DNA of 45,211 nt from JBFGCM01 sp041581135. GTDB lineage: Bacteria > Actinomycetota > Acidimicrobiia > Spongiisociales > UBA5794. The notes under the pieces were generated by a model that saw only the letters and a program-made list of their open reading frames with translations, ran no database searches and was not told the DNA's origin. Of this stretch, positions 17,629 to 25,094 are shown in pieces (position 1 is the first letter of the stretch; every line of letters begins with the position of its first letter). The position numbers and the translations under genes are program-made. Where the stretch lies: the NCBI GenBank assembly GCA_041581135.1, contig JBFGCM010000019.1, positions 1 to 45,211 of the forward strand. Direction: 5' to 3'.

Positions 17629-18519
17629 ATGCGGGTAGTGGTCACCGGATCCAGCGGTCTCATCGGGACCGCAGTGCGCCGTCGTCTCACCGAGTTGGAT
17701 CACGAGGTGACCAGGCTGGTGCGGCGCGACCCGGAGGATGCGGACGAAGCGCGCTGGGACCCGACCGAAGGCAGCATCGACGCCGCAGCGCTCGACGGGG
17801 CGGATGCCGTCGTGCACCTGGCGGGCCGCAGTATCGGTGCCGCCCGCTGGTCCGATGCCGAGAAGAAGGCGATCTACGACAGCCGGGTTCCGGCGACGAA
17901 GCTGCTGGCCGAAGCAATGGCTTCGGTGGCATCGCCGCCCTCGGCGTTCCTCAGCGGCTCCGCCATCGGCTATTACGGCGACCAGGGGGACACGATTCTC
18001 GACGAGTCGGCGCCACCCGGTGACGACTTCCTGGCCAGGCTCACCGTGGACTGGGAGGCCGCCACGGCCCCGGCTGCCGCCGCCGGCATCCGCGTCGCCT
18101 TGCTCCGGACCGGCATCGTGTTGGACCCGTCCTCCGGGCTCTTGGGCAAGATGCTCCTGCCCTTCAAACTCGGCGTCGGAGGTCGCGTGGGCAAGGGGGA
18201 CCAGTGGTGGAGCTGGATCGGCATCGACGACGAGGTGGGAGCCATCATCCACCTCCTCGAAACCGAAGTGGATGGCCCGGTGAACCTCGTCGCCCCCAAC
18301 CCGGTGACCAACGCCGAGTTCACCGACGTCATCGGTGACGTGGTGAATCGACCCACGCTGATCCCGGTGCCGCGACTCGCGCTCGACTTGCTGTACGGCA
18401 AGGAGCTGTCCGAGGCTCTCGCGTTCACGTCGCAGCGAGTCGACTCTTCCAAGCTGGAGCAATCGGGGTACGAGTTTCGGCACCCCGAGTTGCGGCAGGC
18501 GCTGGAAGCGTTGCTGTGA
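17629..18519 (+). CDS. TIGR01777 family NAD(P)-dependent epimerase-like protein
   Basis: The 296-aa extended-SDR protein opens with the Rossmann motif VVVTGSSGLIGTAVRRRL (residues 3-20). It has the family features VVHLAGRSIGAARW, SRVPATKLLAEA, SGSAIGYYGDQGD and GGRVGKGDQWWSWIGIDD. The SDR Tyr-x3-Lys motif is not conserved in the standard form, as is usual for TIGR01777 (YfcH/SDR39U1) proteins, whose substrate is unknown. GGGAGGAG (17616-17623) gives a good SD. Its stop is 1 nt from the convergent monooxygenase gene. Confidence 0.88.
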   Translation: MRVVVTGSSGLIGTAVRRRLTELDHEVTRLVRRDPEDADEARWDPTEGSIDAAALDGADAVVHLAGRSIGAARWSDAEKKAIYDSRVPATKLLAEAMASVASPPSAFLSGSAIGYYGDQGDTILDESAPPGDDFLARLTVDWEAATAPAAAAGIRVALLRTGIVLDPSSGLLGKMLLPFKLGVGGRVGKGDQWWSWIGIDDEVGAIIHLLETEVDGPVNLVAPNPVTNAEFTDVIGDVVNRPTLIPVPRLALDLLYGKELSEALAFTSQRVDSSKLEQSGYEFRHPELRQALEALL

Positions 18520-18520
18520 C

Positions 18521-19588
18521 CTAGACGGTCAACGGGGCGTGCTGGATCCGAGGCAGCACGTGGGTCGCCACCAGATCGCACTCGTCGAGGTGGGGATAGC
18601 CCGACAGGATGAAGGCGTCGACGCCCACGTCCTGGTAGGCGCGCAGCTTGGCGACGACCTGGTCGGGATCACCCACGATGGCGGCTCCCGCGCCGCTCCG
18701 GGCCCGGCCGATACCGGTCCACAGGTTGTCCTCGACGAACCCGTCGTCTGAGGACGAGTCTCGGAGCTGAGCCTGCCGCTGCACGCCGACCGAGGCGGCG
18801 TCCAGCGATCGGCCACGTATGGCCTCCCCCGTTTCGGGATCCAGCTTGCTCACGAGCCGGTCGGCCGCTGCTCGGGCCTCGGCCTCGGTCTCCCGAACGA
18901 TGACGTGGGTGCGCAGGCCGTATCGCAACGAGCGCCCGTGGCGCTCCGCCCGGGCCCGCATGTCGTCGATGGTCGCCCCGACCGACGCCACCGTGTCGGG
19001 CCACGTGAGAAACACGTCCGCCGCCTCGGCCGCCGTCTCCTTGGCCGGCTCGGAGAACCCGCCGAAGTAGAACGGGGGACACGTCCCGGAGACGGTCCGC
19101 ACTCGGGGAGGCTCGATGGTGAGATCCACGAAGTCGCCATGAAAGTCGACGGCCTCTCCGTTGAGCAGCGAGCGGAGCACGTGCATCCACTCCAACGTGC
19201 GCTGGTACCGGGGCGCCGACTCCAGCTTCTCGCCGGGGATGTCGGAGGAGATGATGTTGACGGTGAGGCGGCCTTGGAGCATCTGGTCCAGGGTTGCCAG
19301 CTGCCGCGCCAGCTGCGGAAGCCACAGCTCGCCCATCCGGACCGCCACCAGCAATCGGATCGACTCGGTGAGGGGAGCGATGCCGCCGGCAAAGGCGACG
19401 CTGTCGATGCCCAGCGTGTACCCGGACGGCAGCAGGATGTTGTCGAACCCGTTCTGATCGGCGCGGAGGGTGATGTCGCGGCAGTGCTCCCACGAGGATT
19501 GGAGCTCGGGATCGGGGACACCGAGGAACTCGTAGTCGTCGTCGCACAGGGCGGCGAACCATGAGATCTCTGGGCTGGTAGTGGTCAC
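18521..19588 (-). CDS. SsuD-like FMNH2-dependent sulfonate monooxygenase (candidate sulfoquinovose monooxygenase)
   Basis: This 355-aa bacterial-luciferase-family (LLM class) enzyme resembles alkanesulfonate monooxygenase SsuD along its whole length. Shared blocks are RQLATLDQMLQGRLTVNIIS, DFHGDFV, PPFYFGGFSEPAKE, and DVFLTWPD. The residues implicated in SsuD catalysis, Arg226, His228, Arg297 and Tyr331, appear at the same numbers here (YGLRTHVIVRE, RARSGAG, SGYPHLDE); Cys54 of SsuD is Pro. SsuD cleaves C-S bonds of sulfonates with reduced flavin and O2, releasing sulfite. The GTG start overlaps the AKR stop by 4 nt, so the pair is translated together. Together with the neighbouring sugar transporter, I infer a sulfosugar such as sulfoquinovose as substrate. 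Confidence 0.8.
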   Translation of the reverse strand: MTTTSPEISWFAALCDDDYEFLGVPDPELQSSWEHCRDITLRADQNGFDNILLPSGYTLGIDSVAFAGGIAPLTESIRLLVAVRMGELWLPQLARQLATLDQMLQGRLTVNIISSDIPGEKLESAPRYQRTLEWMHVLRSLLNGEAVDFHGDFVDLTIEPPRVRTVSGTCPPFYFGGFSEPAKETAAEAADVFLTWPDTVASVGATIDDMRARAERHGRSLRYGLRTHVIVRETEAEARAAADRLVSKLDPETGEAIRGRSLDAASVGVQRQAQLRDSSSDDGFVEDNLWTGIGRARSGAGAAIVGDPDQVVAKLRAYQDVGVDAFILSGYPHLDECDLVATHVLPRIQHAPLTV

Positions 19589-20505
19589 GGCAGGGGTACT
19601 CCTTCGGATGCTTCGATGATGTCATAGAGATCGTTGCGGTCGAGTGTCACGCCGAGGGCGGTGGTGGCGCCGCGAATGCGGTCGGGCTTCTGAGAGCCGA
19701 TGATGGCGACGGGTCGTGCCGGATGCGCCAAGACGAACGCCAGGGCGATGGCGGCTCGGTCGACTCCTTCACGCGTTGCCAGCCCGTCCAACAGCTCGAT
19801 CAGCTCCGGCCGGGGTGAACCGTCTTTCGCCTCCCCGGTGGCGAGCCTCCCGCCGCCGAGGGGGCTCCATGCCAGCGGCAGGACCCCGTCGCGCATGGCG
19901 TGGTCGAAGGTGCCGTCACGCATCGGGTCGAGATGGGTGGCCGAGAACTGGGGCTGGGTCGTGGCCAAAGGGATGTCCAAGTGAGCGATGAGAGCGTCGT
20001 GCTGGTCGGGCGTGTAGTTGGAGACGCCTACCGCCCTGACCTTGCCGGCGGCGACAAGGCTCTGCAACGCCTCGGCGACCTCAGCGGGGTGGGTGAGCAT
20101 GTCGGGCCGGTGGACCTGATACACGTCGATGACGTCGACCCCCAGCCGTTGCAGTGAGGCGTCGCACGCTGCGGTCAGGTACGCCTGCGAGGAGTCGTAG
20201 GGCACGGGTGGCGTGATGCCTCCCTTGGTGGCGAGCACCATGCGATCTCGGAGATCAGGGGCCTCGGCCAGCACCTTGCCGAGCAGTGACTCGGCGTCGC
20301 CGAACCCTTCCCCGCCCCAGTCGAACCCGTACACGTCGGCGGTGTCGACGAGGTTCATGCCCACGTCGAGAGCGGTCTCGACCACCGATCGCGCCTCCGC
20401 CACGTCCATCCCGACGAATCGCCAGCACCCGAACGCCAGCGGACCGACGATCAGATCGGTGCCGGGGAGGACGCGATGCGAGCTGTCGACGAGGGTGGCG
20501 GCCAC
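19585..20505 (-). CDS. Aldo-keto reductase (candidate 6-oxo-glucose reductase)
   Basis: The 306-aa (beta/alpha)8 oxidoreductase has the AKR tetrad Asp54, Tyr59 (VDTADVYG), Lys94 (LATKGG) and His132 (YQVHRPD). The GVSNYTPDQ segment and the NADP-site GSQKPDRI near the C-terminus are typical. The GTG at 20505 was chosen because it directly precedes the first AKR strand; starts further upstream run into the divergent gene. It is the first gene of a two-gene operon with the SsuD-like monooxygenase. In the sulfo-SMO pathway an AKR (SmoB) reduces the 6-oxo-glucose produced by the monooxygenase; assignment to that role is inference. Confidence 0.85.
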   Translation of the reverse strand: MAATLVDSSHRVLPGTDLIVGPLAFGCWRFVGMDVAEARSVVETALDVGMNLVDTADVYGFDWGGEGFGDAESLLGKVLAEAPDLRDRMVLATKGGITPPVPYDSSQAYLTAACDASLQRLGVDVIDVYQVHRPDMLTHPAEVAEALQSLVAAGKVRAVGVSNYTPDQHDALIAHLDIPLATTQPQFSATHLDPMRDGTFDHAMRDGVLPLAWSPLGGGRLATGEAKDGSPRPELIELLDGLATREGVDRAAIALAFVLAHPARPVAIIGSQKPDRIRGATTALGVTLDRNDLYDIIEASEGVPLP

Positions 20506-20541
20506 GGCTTTATCGTAGGGCCTGCCCAGGAGGTCGTCTCT
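20506..20541. promoter_or_regulatory. Compact divergent promoter region between AKR and Gfo/Idh genes
   Basis: Only 36 nt separate the two divergent start codons. TATCGT (20511-20516) can serve as a rightward -10, with a weak TCGACG at 20486-20491 as -35. The overlapping leftward TACGAT (complement of 20512-20517) lies 6 nt before the AKR GTG, which would give a leaderless mRNA. AGGAGGT (20528-20534) is the SD of the rightward gene. Overlapping -10 boxes imply mutually exclusive or co-regulated transcription. Confidence 0.45.
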
Positions 20542-21630
20542 GTGGACGCGATTCGGTACGGGATCATCGGTAGCGGAATGATGGGAGTGGAACACATCCG
20601 CAACATCGTCGCGCTCCCGGGCGGTGTGGTCGCCGGACTCGCCGACCCCCATCCGCCCTCGCTCGACGCGGCGATCGCCGCCGCCGGCGCTGTTGTGCCG
20701 ACCTTCCCCGACCATCGGGATCTCATCGATGCCGACCTGTGTGACGCCTACGTCATCGCCACGCCGAACCACCTCCACGTCCAGGCCGTGCTCGACGTGA
20801 TGGCAACGGGCAAGCATCTGTTGGTGGAAAAGCCGCTCGCCACGACCATCGAGGATTGCCGCAAGCTCGTCGTGGCCGGCGACGGCTATCCAGGAGTGGT
20901 GTGGGTCGGTCTGGAGTACCGCTACATGCCCGCCGTTGCCCGCGTCATCGCCGAAGTGAGGGCAGGCACGGTGGGCCCGGTCATGACCGTCGGCATCCGC
21001 GAGCACCGTTACCCGTTCCTGCAGAAGGTCGGGGATTGGAACCGGTTCAACCGCAACAGCGGTGGAACGCTCGTGGAGAAGTGCTGCCACTTCTTCGACC
21101 TGATGAATGTGATCGTCGGCGAGCGGCCGGTGTCTGTGTATGCCACCGGCTCACAGGCGCTCAATCACCTCGATGAAGTCTATGACGGGGAGGTGCCGGA
21201 CGTCCTCGACAACGCCTACGTGCTGGTTGAGTACGCCTCAGGCGCCAAGGCGATGCTGGATCTGTGCATGTTCGCCGAGGCCTCGCGCTATCAGGAAGAG
21301 ATCGCCGTCGTCGGTCCTCTCGGCAAGGTGGAAGCACTGGTGCCGACACCGCTCCCGATCGCCGGTAGTGGGCCAAACACCGTACGCATCGGCCTTCGCC
21401 GCGACGGGCGCGTCGAGGCGTTCGAGGCCGTTGATCCGAGGATCGCCTTCAGCGGCGACCACCACGGCTCCAGCTACCTCCAGCACCTGGCGTTCGTGGA
21501 GGCGATCCGCGTCGGCCGCCGAGCGGCGGTGACGCTCGAGGACGGCCTGATGTCGGTGGCGATGGGCGTCGCGGGTCATCGATCCATCGAGGAGCGGCGT
21601 CCTGTTCTCATCGAAGAGGTGCTCGGCTGA
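20542..21630 (+). CDS. Gfo/Idh/MocA family oxidoreductase (candidate NAD-dependent sulfoquinovosidase)
   Basis: This 362-aa protein has an N-terminal Rossmann domain with GIIGSGMMGVEHI (residues 8-20) and the family EKP motif (96-98, LLVEKPLA). A C-terminal alpha/beta domain follows. The start is the GTG 7 nt behind AGGAGGT. Family members are usually NAD(P)-dependent dehydrogenases of sugars or inositol, but GH109- and GH188-type glycosidases share this fold and use tightly bound NAD. Its position opposite the monooxygenase/AKR pair and upstream of a sugar ABC transporter makes an NAD-dependent alpha-sulfoquinovosidase (SqgA-like) an attractive possibility. A plain sugar dehydrogenase cannot be excluded. 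Confidence 0.8.
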   Translation: MDAIRYGIIGSGMMGVEHIRNIVALPGGVVAGLADPHPPSLDAAIAAAGAVVPTFPDHRDLIDADLCDAYVIATPNHLHVQAVLDVMATGKHLLVEKPLATTIEDCRKLVVAGDGYPGVVWVGLEYRYMPAVARVIAEVRAGTVGPVMTVGIREHRYPFLQKVGDWNRFNRNSGGTLVEKCCHFFDLMNVIVGERPVSVYATGSQALNHLDEVYDGEVPDVLDNAYVLVEYASGAKAMLDLCMFAEASRYQEEIAVVGPLGKVEALVPTPLPIAGSGPNTVRIGLRRDGRVEAFEAVDPRIAFSGDHHGSSYLQHLAFVEAIRVGRRAAVTLEDGLMSVAMGVAGHRSIEERRPVLIEEVLG

Positions 21631-21651
21631 GCGCTTCAGCGAGTCGGTCAC

Positions 21652-21680
21652 TTCGCAAACGACGCACACGGCACTATCGT
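21652..21680 (+). promoter_or_regulatory. Putative promoter of the ABC substrate-binding protein gene
   Basis: TTCGCA (21652-21657), 17-nt spacer, TATCGT (21675-21680). The -10 is the same hexamer seen before the Gfo/Idh gene. The leader of about 75 nt carries two SD-like GGAGG stretches, and the one at 21746-21750 belongs to the chosen start. Confidence 0.5.
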
Positions 21681-21760
21681 GCCCCGTGCTCAGGTGCAGT
21701 TTGCCCACGCGGCACCGCCTGAGCTGGAGGAATTCCTTTTCCATCGGAGGGAAAGATCAC

Positions 21761-23077
21761 ATGAAAAGACTGAAGTGGTTAGCGCTGCTCGCAGCGTTCA
21801 CCTTGATAGTCGCCGCGTGCGGCGGTGACGACGAAGGCGAAGCAACGACAACCCAAGGCGGAGGCACAGAGACCACCGAGGCGCTCATGGACGGCACGGT
21901 CACGATCCTGACGCCCGAGACCGATACCGAGCTCGACAACTTCCGGCAGACGTTCGCCGACTTCACGGCGGAGACCGGGATCACCGTGGAGATCGAGGGT
22001 ACGCGTGACGCGGCCGACATCATCACGATTCGGACCGAGGCCGGCGACCCGCCGGATATCTTCGTGTTCCCGCAGCCGGGTCGTATCGTCGACTTCGCCA
22101 CGGACGGTTCCCTCGTGGCGTTGCCGGATGACGTCCTCAGCGTGGTGCAGGAGAACTTCGACTCTGGCTGGATCGGACTGGGGACCGTCGACGGCGAGGA
22201 GTACGGCGTTCCCAACAAGGCCGATCTCAAGAGCCTGGTCTGGTACAGCCCCGGCGCCTTCGAAGAGGCCGGCTACTCCGTTCCGACCACGTGGGACGAG
22301 ATGATCGCGCTGTCCGACCAGATCGTGGCCGACGGTGGCACCCCGTGGTGCGCCGGCCTCGGTTCAGGTACGGCCACCGGCTGGCCGTTCACCGACTGGA
22401 TGGAAGACGTGATGCTGCGTCTCCACGGTCCTGACGTCTACGACCAGTGGGTTGCCCACGAGATTCCGTTCGATGATGAGCGGGTAGTCGAGGTCGCCCA
22501 GTTCATCATGGACATGTGGAGCACCGACGGCTATCTCCAGGGTGGACCCGAGGCGACGGCCGGTATCGCATTCGCCGACGCCGGCCTTCCGATCCTGGAC
22601 GGCAACTGCTTCCTGCATCGGCAGGCGAACTTCTTCTCGCAGCAGTGGCCCGACGGCACGACCGTCGGTCCCGACGGCGACGTGAACGCCTTCTACCTGC
22701 CCACGATCAGCGACGACTTCGGCAAGGTTGTCCTGACCGCCGGCACTCTGGTGGCGTCGTTCGCCGATCGTCCTGAGGTGTGGGAAGTGATGAAGTTCAT
22801 CGCCTCGACCGACTACGCCGAGACGCGCGGCGCATTCGGCGGCTTGCTGTTCCCGAACCTCAACATGGATCCAAGCGTGTATCCAACCGACATCGAGCAG
22901 GTGTTCGGTGAGATCCTGGCGAGCGCCGAGGTGTCACGCTTCGACGGCTCGGACCTCATGCCCGGTGCCATCGGCGCCGGCGAGTTCTGGACCGCCGCCG
23001 TCGACATCGTCACCGGCAGTGACATCGCCGAGACGCTGTCCCGTGTCGAGGAGACCTGGAACAACCTCGCCGAGTAG
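21761..23077 (+). CDS. ABC transporter sugar-binding lipoprotein
   Basis: This 438-aa extracellular solute-binding protein (family 1, MalE-like) has a lipoprotein signal with lipobox VAAC and Cys20, followed by a Gly/Thr/Glu-rich linker. The body has the usual features: TDTELDNFRQTFADFTAETG, GDPPDIFVFPQPG, and the GVPNKADLKSLVWYSPGAFEEAG hinge. It resembles the binding proteins of alpha-glucoside (AglE-type) systems and would capture a sugar or glycoside outside the membrane. ATG at 21761 follows GGAGGGA. A strong terminator lies just downstream, so it is likely made in excess over the permeases. The ligand is not known; a sulfoquinovosyl compound is inferred from context. Confidence 0.9.
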   Translation: MKRLKWLALLAAFTLIVAACGGDDEGEATTTQGGGTETTEALMDGTVTILTPETDTELDNFRQTFADFTAETGITVEIEGTRDAADIITIRTEAGDPPDIFVFPQPGRIVDFATDGSLVALPDDVLSVVQENFDSGWIGLGTVDGEEYGVPNKADLKSLVWYSPGAFEEAGYSVPTTWDEMIALSDQIVADGGTPWCAGLGSGTATGWPFTDWMEDVMLRLHGPDVYDQWVAHEIPFDDERVVEVAQFIMDMWSTDGYLQGGPEATAGIAFADAGLPILDGNCFLHRQANFFSQQWPDGTTVGPDGDVNAFYLPTISDDFGKVVLTAGTLVASFADRPEVWEVMKFIASTDYAETRGAFGGLLFPNLNMDPSVYPTDIEQVFGEILASAEVSRFDGSDLMPGAIGAGEFWTAAVDIVTGSDIAETLSRVEETWNNLAE

Positions 23078-23101
23078 CACTTCGGTGTGACTGAAGTGAG
23101 C

Positions 23102-23138
23102 AAGCGCCGCCCCTTTCCGGGGCGGCGCTTCTCGTTCT
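23102..23138 (+). terminator. Rho-independent-like terminator after the binding-protein gene
   Basis: A perfect 12-bp stem (23102-23113 with 23119-23130) with a 5-nt loop is followed by a short T-containing stretch without a long U-run. It ends or attenuates transcription between binding protein and permeases. A weaker 6-bp hairpin (CACTTC/GAAGTG) precedes it at 23079-23099. Confidence 0.75.
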
Positions 23139-23145
23139 GGGCTGC

Positions 23146-23175
23146 TTGAAGCCATCGGCTCCTCTCGCCTAGGGT
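23146..23175 (+). promoter_or_regulatory. Putative promoter of the permease genes
   Basis: TTGAAG (23146-23151), 18-nt spacer, TAGGGT (23170-23175), immediately downstream of the terminator. It would let the permeases be transcribed separately from the binding protein. Confidence 0.4.
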
Positions 23176-23210
23176 CACGAGTGCATGTCCGATCGCGTTG
23201 CAGGTGGCAC

Positions 23211-25094
23211 ATGACCGTTGAAGCACAGAGATCTCGTGTTGGGTCTGTGATGAGCCCTCGCATCGAGGAGCCACGCTCCCAGAACACGACTTGGCTCGGC
23301 CTGCTCACCCAGGTCTGGGGCGCGGTGTGGGCCGTGGTCGGTCTGTTCTTGATCGTCAACGATCTCGCCGGTCTCGATTGGTTGTGGGGCGGGACGTCGC
23401 AATCGGGCGGCGTCGGCGTGCTCGTTGCCTCAACCGGGGCATGGGCGGTCGTGCTCGGTTTCGCCATCACTCGCGTGCGGGCCTGGACGCACGATGCCGC
23501 GCTCATCACATACACCGGACTCGTGATGATCGGGCTCTCCTGGCTGTTCAGTTTCCTTGGTTCCGGGACTTCCCTGATCTACGGACTCATCCATCTGCCC
23601 ATGTGGGCATTCGGGCTCTTTCTCGCCAGTTCGGTTTCCGTCCGCAACGACCTGCACGGCGTTCCGCCGACGAAGCTGGCCAAGACGCTCGGATCCGTAG
23701 GAGCTGCAGGTCTGATCTTCGGGCTGCTCTTCACCTTCAGCGGCGAGAAGATCGTGACCACGATGGTCGGCGTGGTGCTGTCGATCGCCATCGCCGGCGC
23801 GATCTTCGTCGGCATCAACAAGCTGTTCGATCTGGCTCGGATCAACTACCAACTGTTCATGGCCACCGGCCTCGGCCTCGTCGGTGCCGTGGTGGGCGGG
23901 CTGGTGGCGCTCAACTCCCCGCCACTCGGTGGGATGCCGACCGGCATCGTCACCATGCTCGTAGCAATCGGGATCTTCGCGGGCATCGGCTGGGTCCGAG
24001 GCCGAACCGTGCCGCCGCCCGCCGAAGTCACGAAGCTCATCGAGAAGGCCCGCATCGCGATCTTCGTGAGTCCGGCACTCATCTTCATCTTCGTCTCGCT
24101 CGTCATTCCAACGATTCGGACGGTGTTCTTGAGCTTCCTCAACAAGGACAGCGAGAACTTCGTGGGCTTCGACAACTACACGTGGGTCTTCACCTCCGAT
24201 TCCTTCTTCTCGGTCTCGGGGTGGTCTGGCATCTTTGGCTCGAGCATGACGCTGTGGGGTGTGATCCTCCTGGCGGCGGCGCTTGGAGTTGCCGCCGTGT
24301 ACGGTCGTCGCCGCGGTGCCATGTTCGAGTTCGGAGGCAGCCTGCCCAGCGGGCTCGCAGTAGTGGGCGGCACCCTCATCCTGTTCGCCGTCTTCACGTC
24401 GCTCCGGGGTGCCATCTGGAACAACCTCTGGTGGGTGTTCGCCGTAACGGTGTTCTCGACCGCGCTCGGTCTCCTGGTGGCGGTCCTCGCCGACCGCGTC
24501 AAGTACGAGTCCGCAGCAAAAGCACTGATCTTCCTCCCCATGGCGATATCCATGGTCGGCGCCGGCGTCATCTGGAAGTTCGTGTACGACTTCAGCACGC
24601 GGGGCGACCAGGTCGGTCTGCTCAATGGAATCTGGCAGGCCTTCGGCAACGACCCCGTGTTCTGGATCGGCCAACGCCCATGGAACAACTTCTTGCTCAT
24701 CATCGTGATGATCTGGATTCAGACCGGGTTCGCCATGGTGGTGCTCTCGGCTGCCCTCAAGGGAGTGCCGACGGACCAGGTCGAGGCTGCTCGGGTCGAC
24801 GGTGCGACCGAGGTCGACATCTTCTGGCGGGTCACCGTTCCCACGATTCGCAGCACCATCGCCGTGGTCGTCACCACGCTCATCATCCTGGTGATGAAGG
24901 TGTACGACATCGTCAAGGTGATGACCAATGGCGAATTCGGCACCGAGGTGCTGGCGAACGCCATGTTCAACCAGGCCTTCACCTTCGTCAGCTTCGGGCG
25001 AGGCAGCGCTCTGGCGACGATCCTGTTCCTCGCCGTTCTGCCGATGATGTACATCAACATCCGGCGCGTCCGTCAAGAGCAGGCCATCCGATGA
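23211..25094 (+). CDS. Sugar ABC transporter permease, MalF/AglF type, with large extra membrane region
   Basis: The 627-aa protein is about twice the normal permease length. Residues from about 275 match AglF-like permeases (SPALIFIFVSLVIPTIRTVFLSF, the VGFDNYTWVF segment, and the EAA loop VEAARVDGATEVDIFWRVTVP). Before this lie about eight additional predicted membrane helices (residues about 20-265). A further insertion of about 60 residues with two helices sits at about 340-398, between the FDNYTWVF and NNLWWVF segments that are adjacent in ordinary relatives. The ATG at 23211 follows AGGTGG; ATG at 23250 is an alternative start. The stop overlaps the second permease by 4 nt (ATGA). No ATP-binding subunit is encoded nearby. 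Confidence 0.85.
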   Translation: MTVEAQRSRVGSVMSPRIEEPRSQNTTWLGLLTQVWGAVWAVVGLFLIVNDLAGLDWLWGGTSQSGGVGVLVASTGAWAVVLGFAITRVRAWTHDAALITYTGLVMIGLSWLFSFLGSGTSLIYGLIHLPMWAFGLFLASSVSVRNDLHGVPPTKLAKTLGSVGAAGLIFGLLFTFSGEKIVTTMVGVVLSIAIAGAIFVGINKLFDLARINYQLFMATGLGLVGAVVGGLVALNSPPLGGMPTGIVTMLVAIGIFAGIGWVRGRTVPPPAEVTKLIEKARIAIFVSPALIFIFVSLVIPTIRTVFLSFLNKDSENFVGFDNYTWVFTSDSFFSVSGWSGIFGSSMTLWGVILLAAALGVAAVYGRRRGAMFEFGGSLPSGLAVVGGTLILFAVFTSLRGAIWNNLWWVFAVTVFSTALGLLVAVLADRVKYESAAKALIFLPMAISMVGAGVIWKFVYDFSTRGDQVGLLNGIWQAFGNDPVFWIGQRPWNNFLLIIVMIWIQTGFAMVVLSAALKGVPTDQVEAARVDGATEVDIFWRVTVPTIRSTIAVVVTTLIILVMKVYDIVKVMTNGEFGTEVLANAMFNQAFTFVSFGRGSALATILFLAVLPMMYINIRRVRQEQAIR

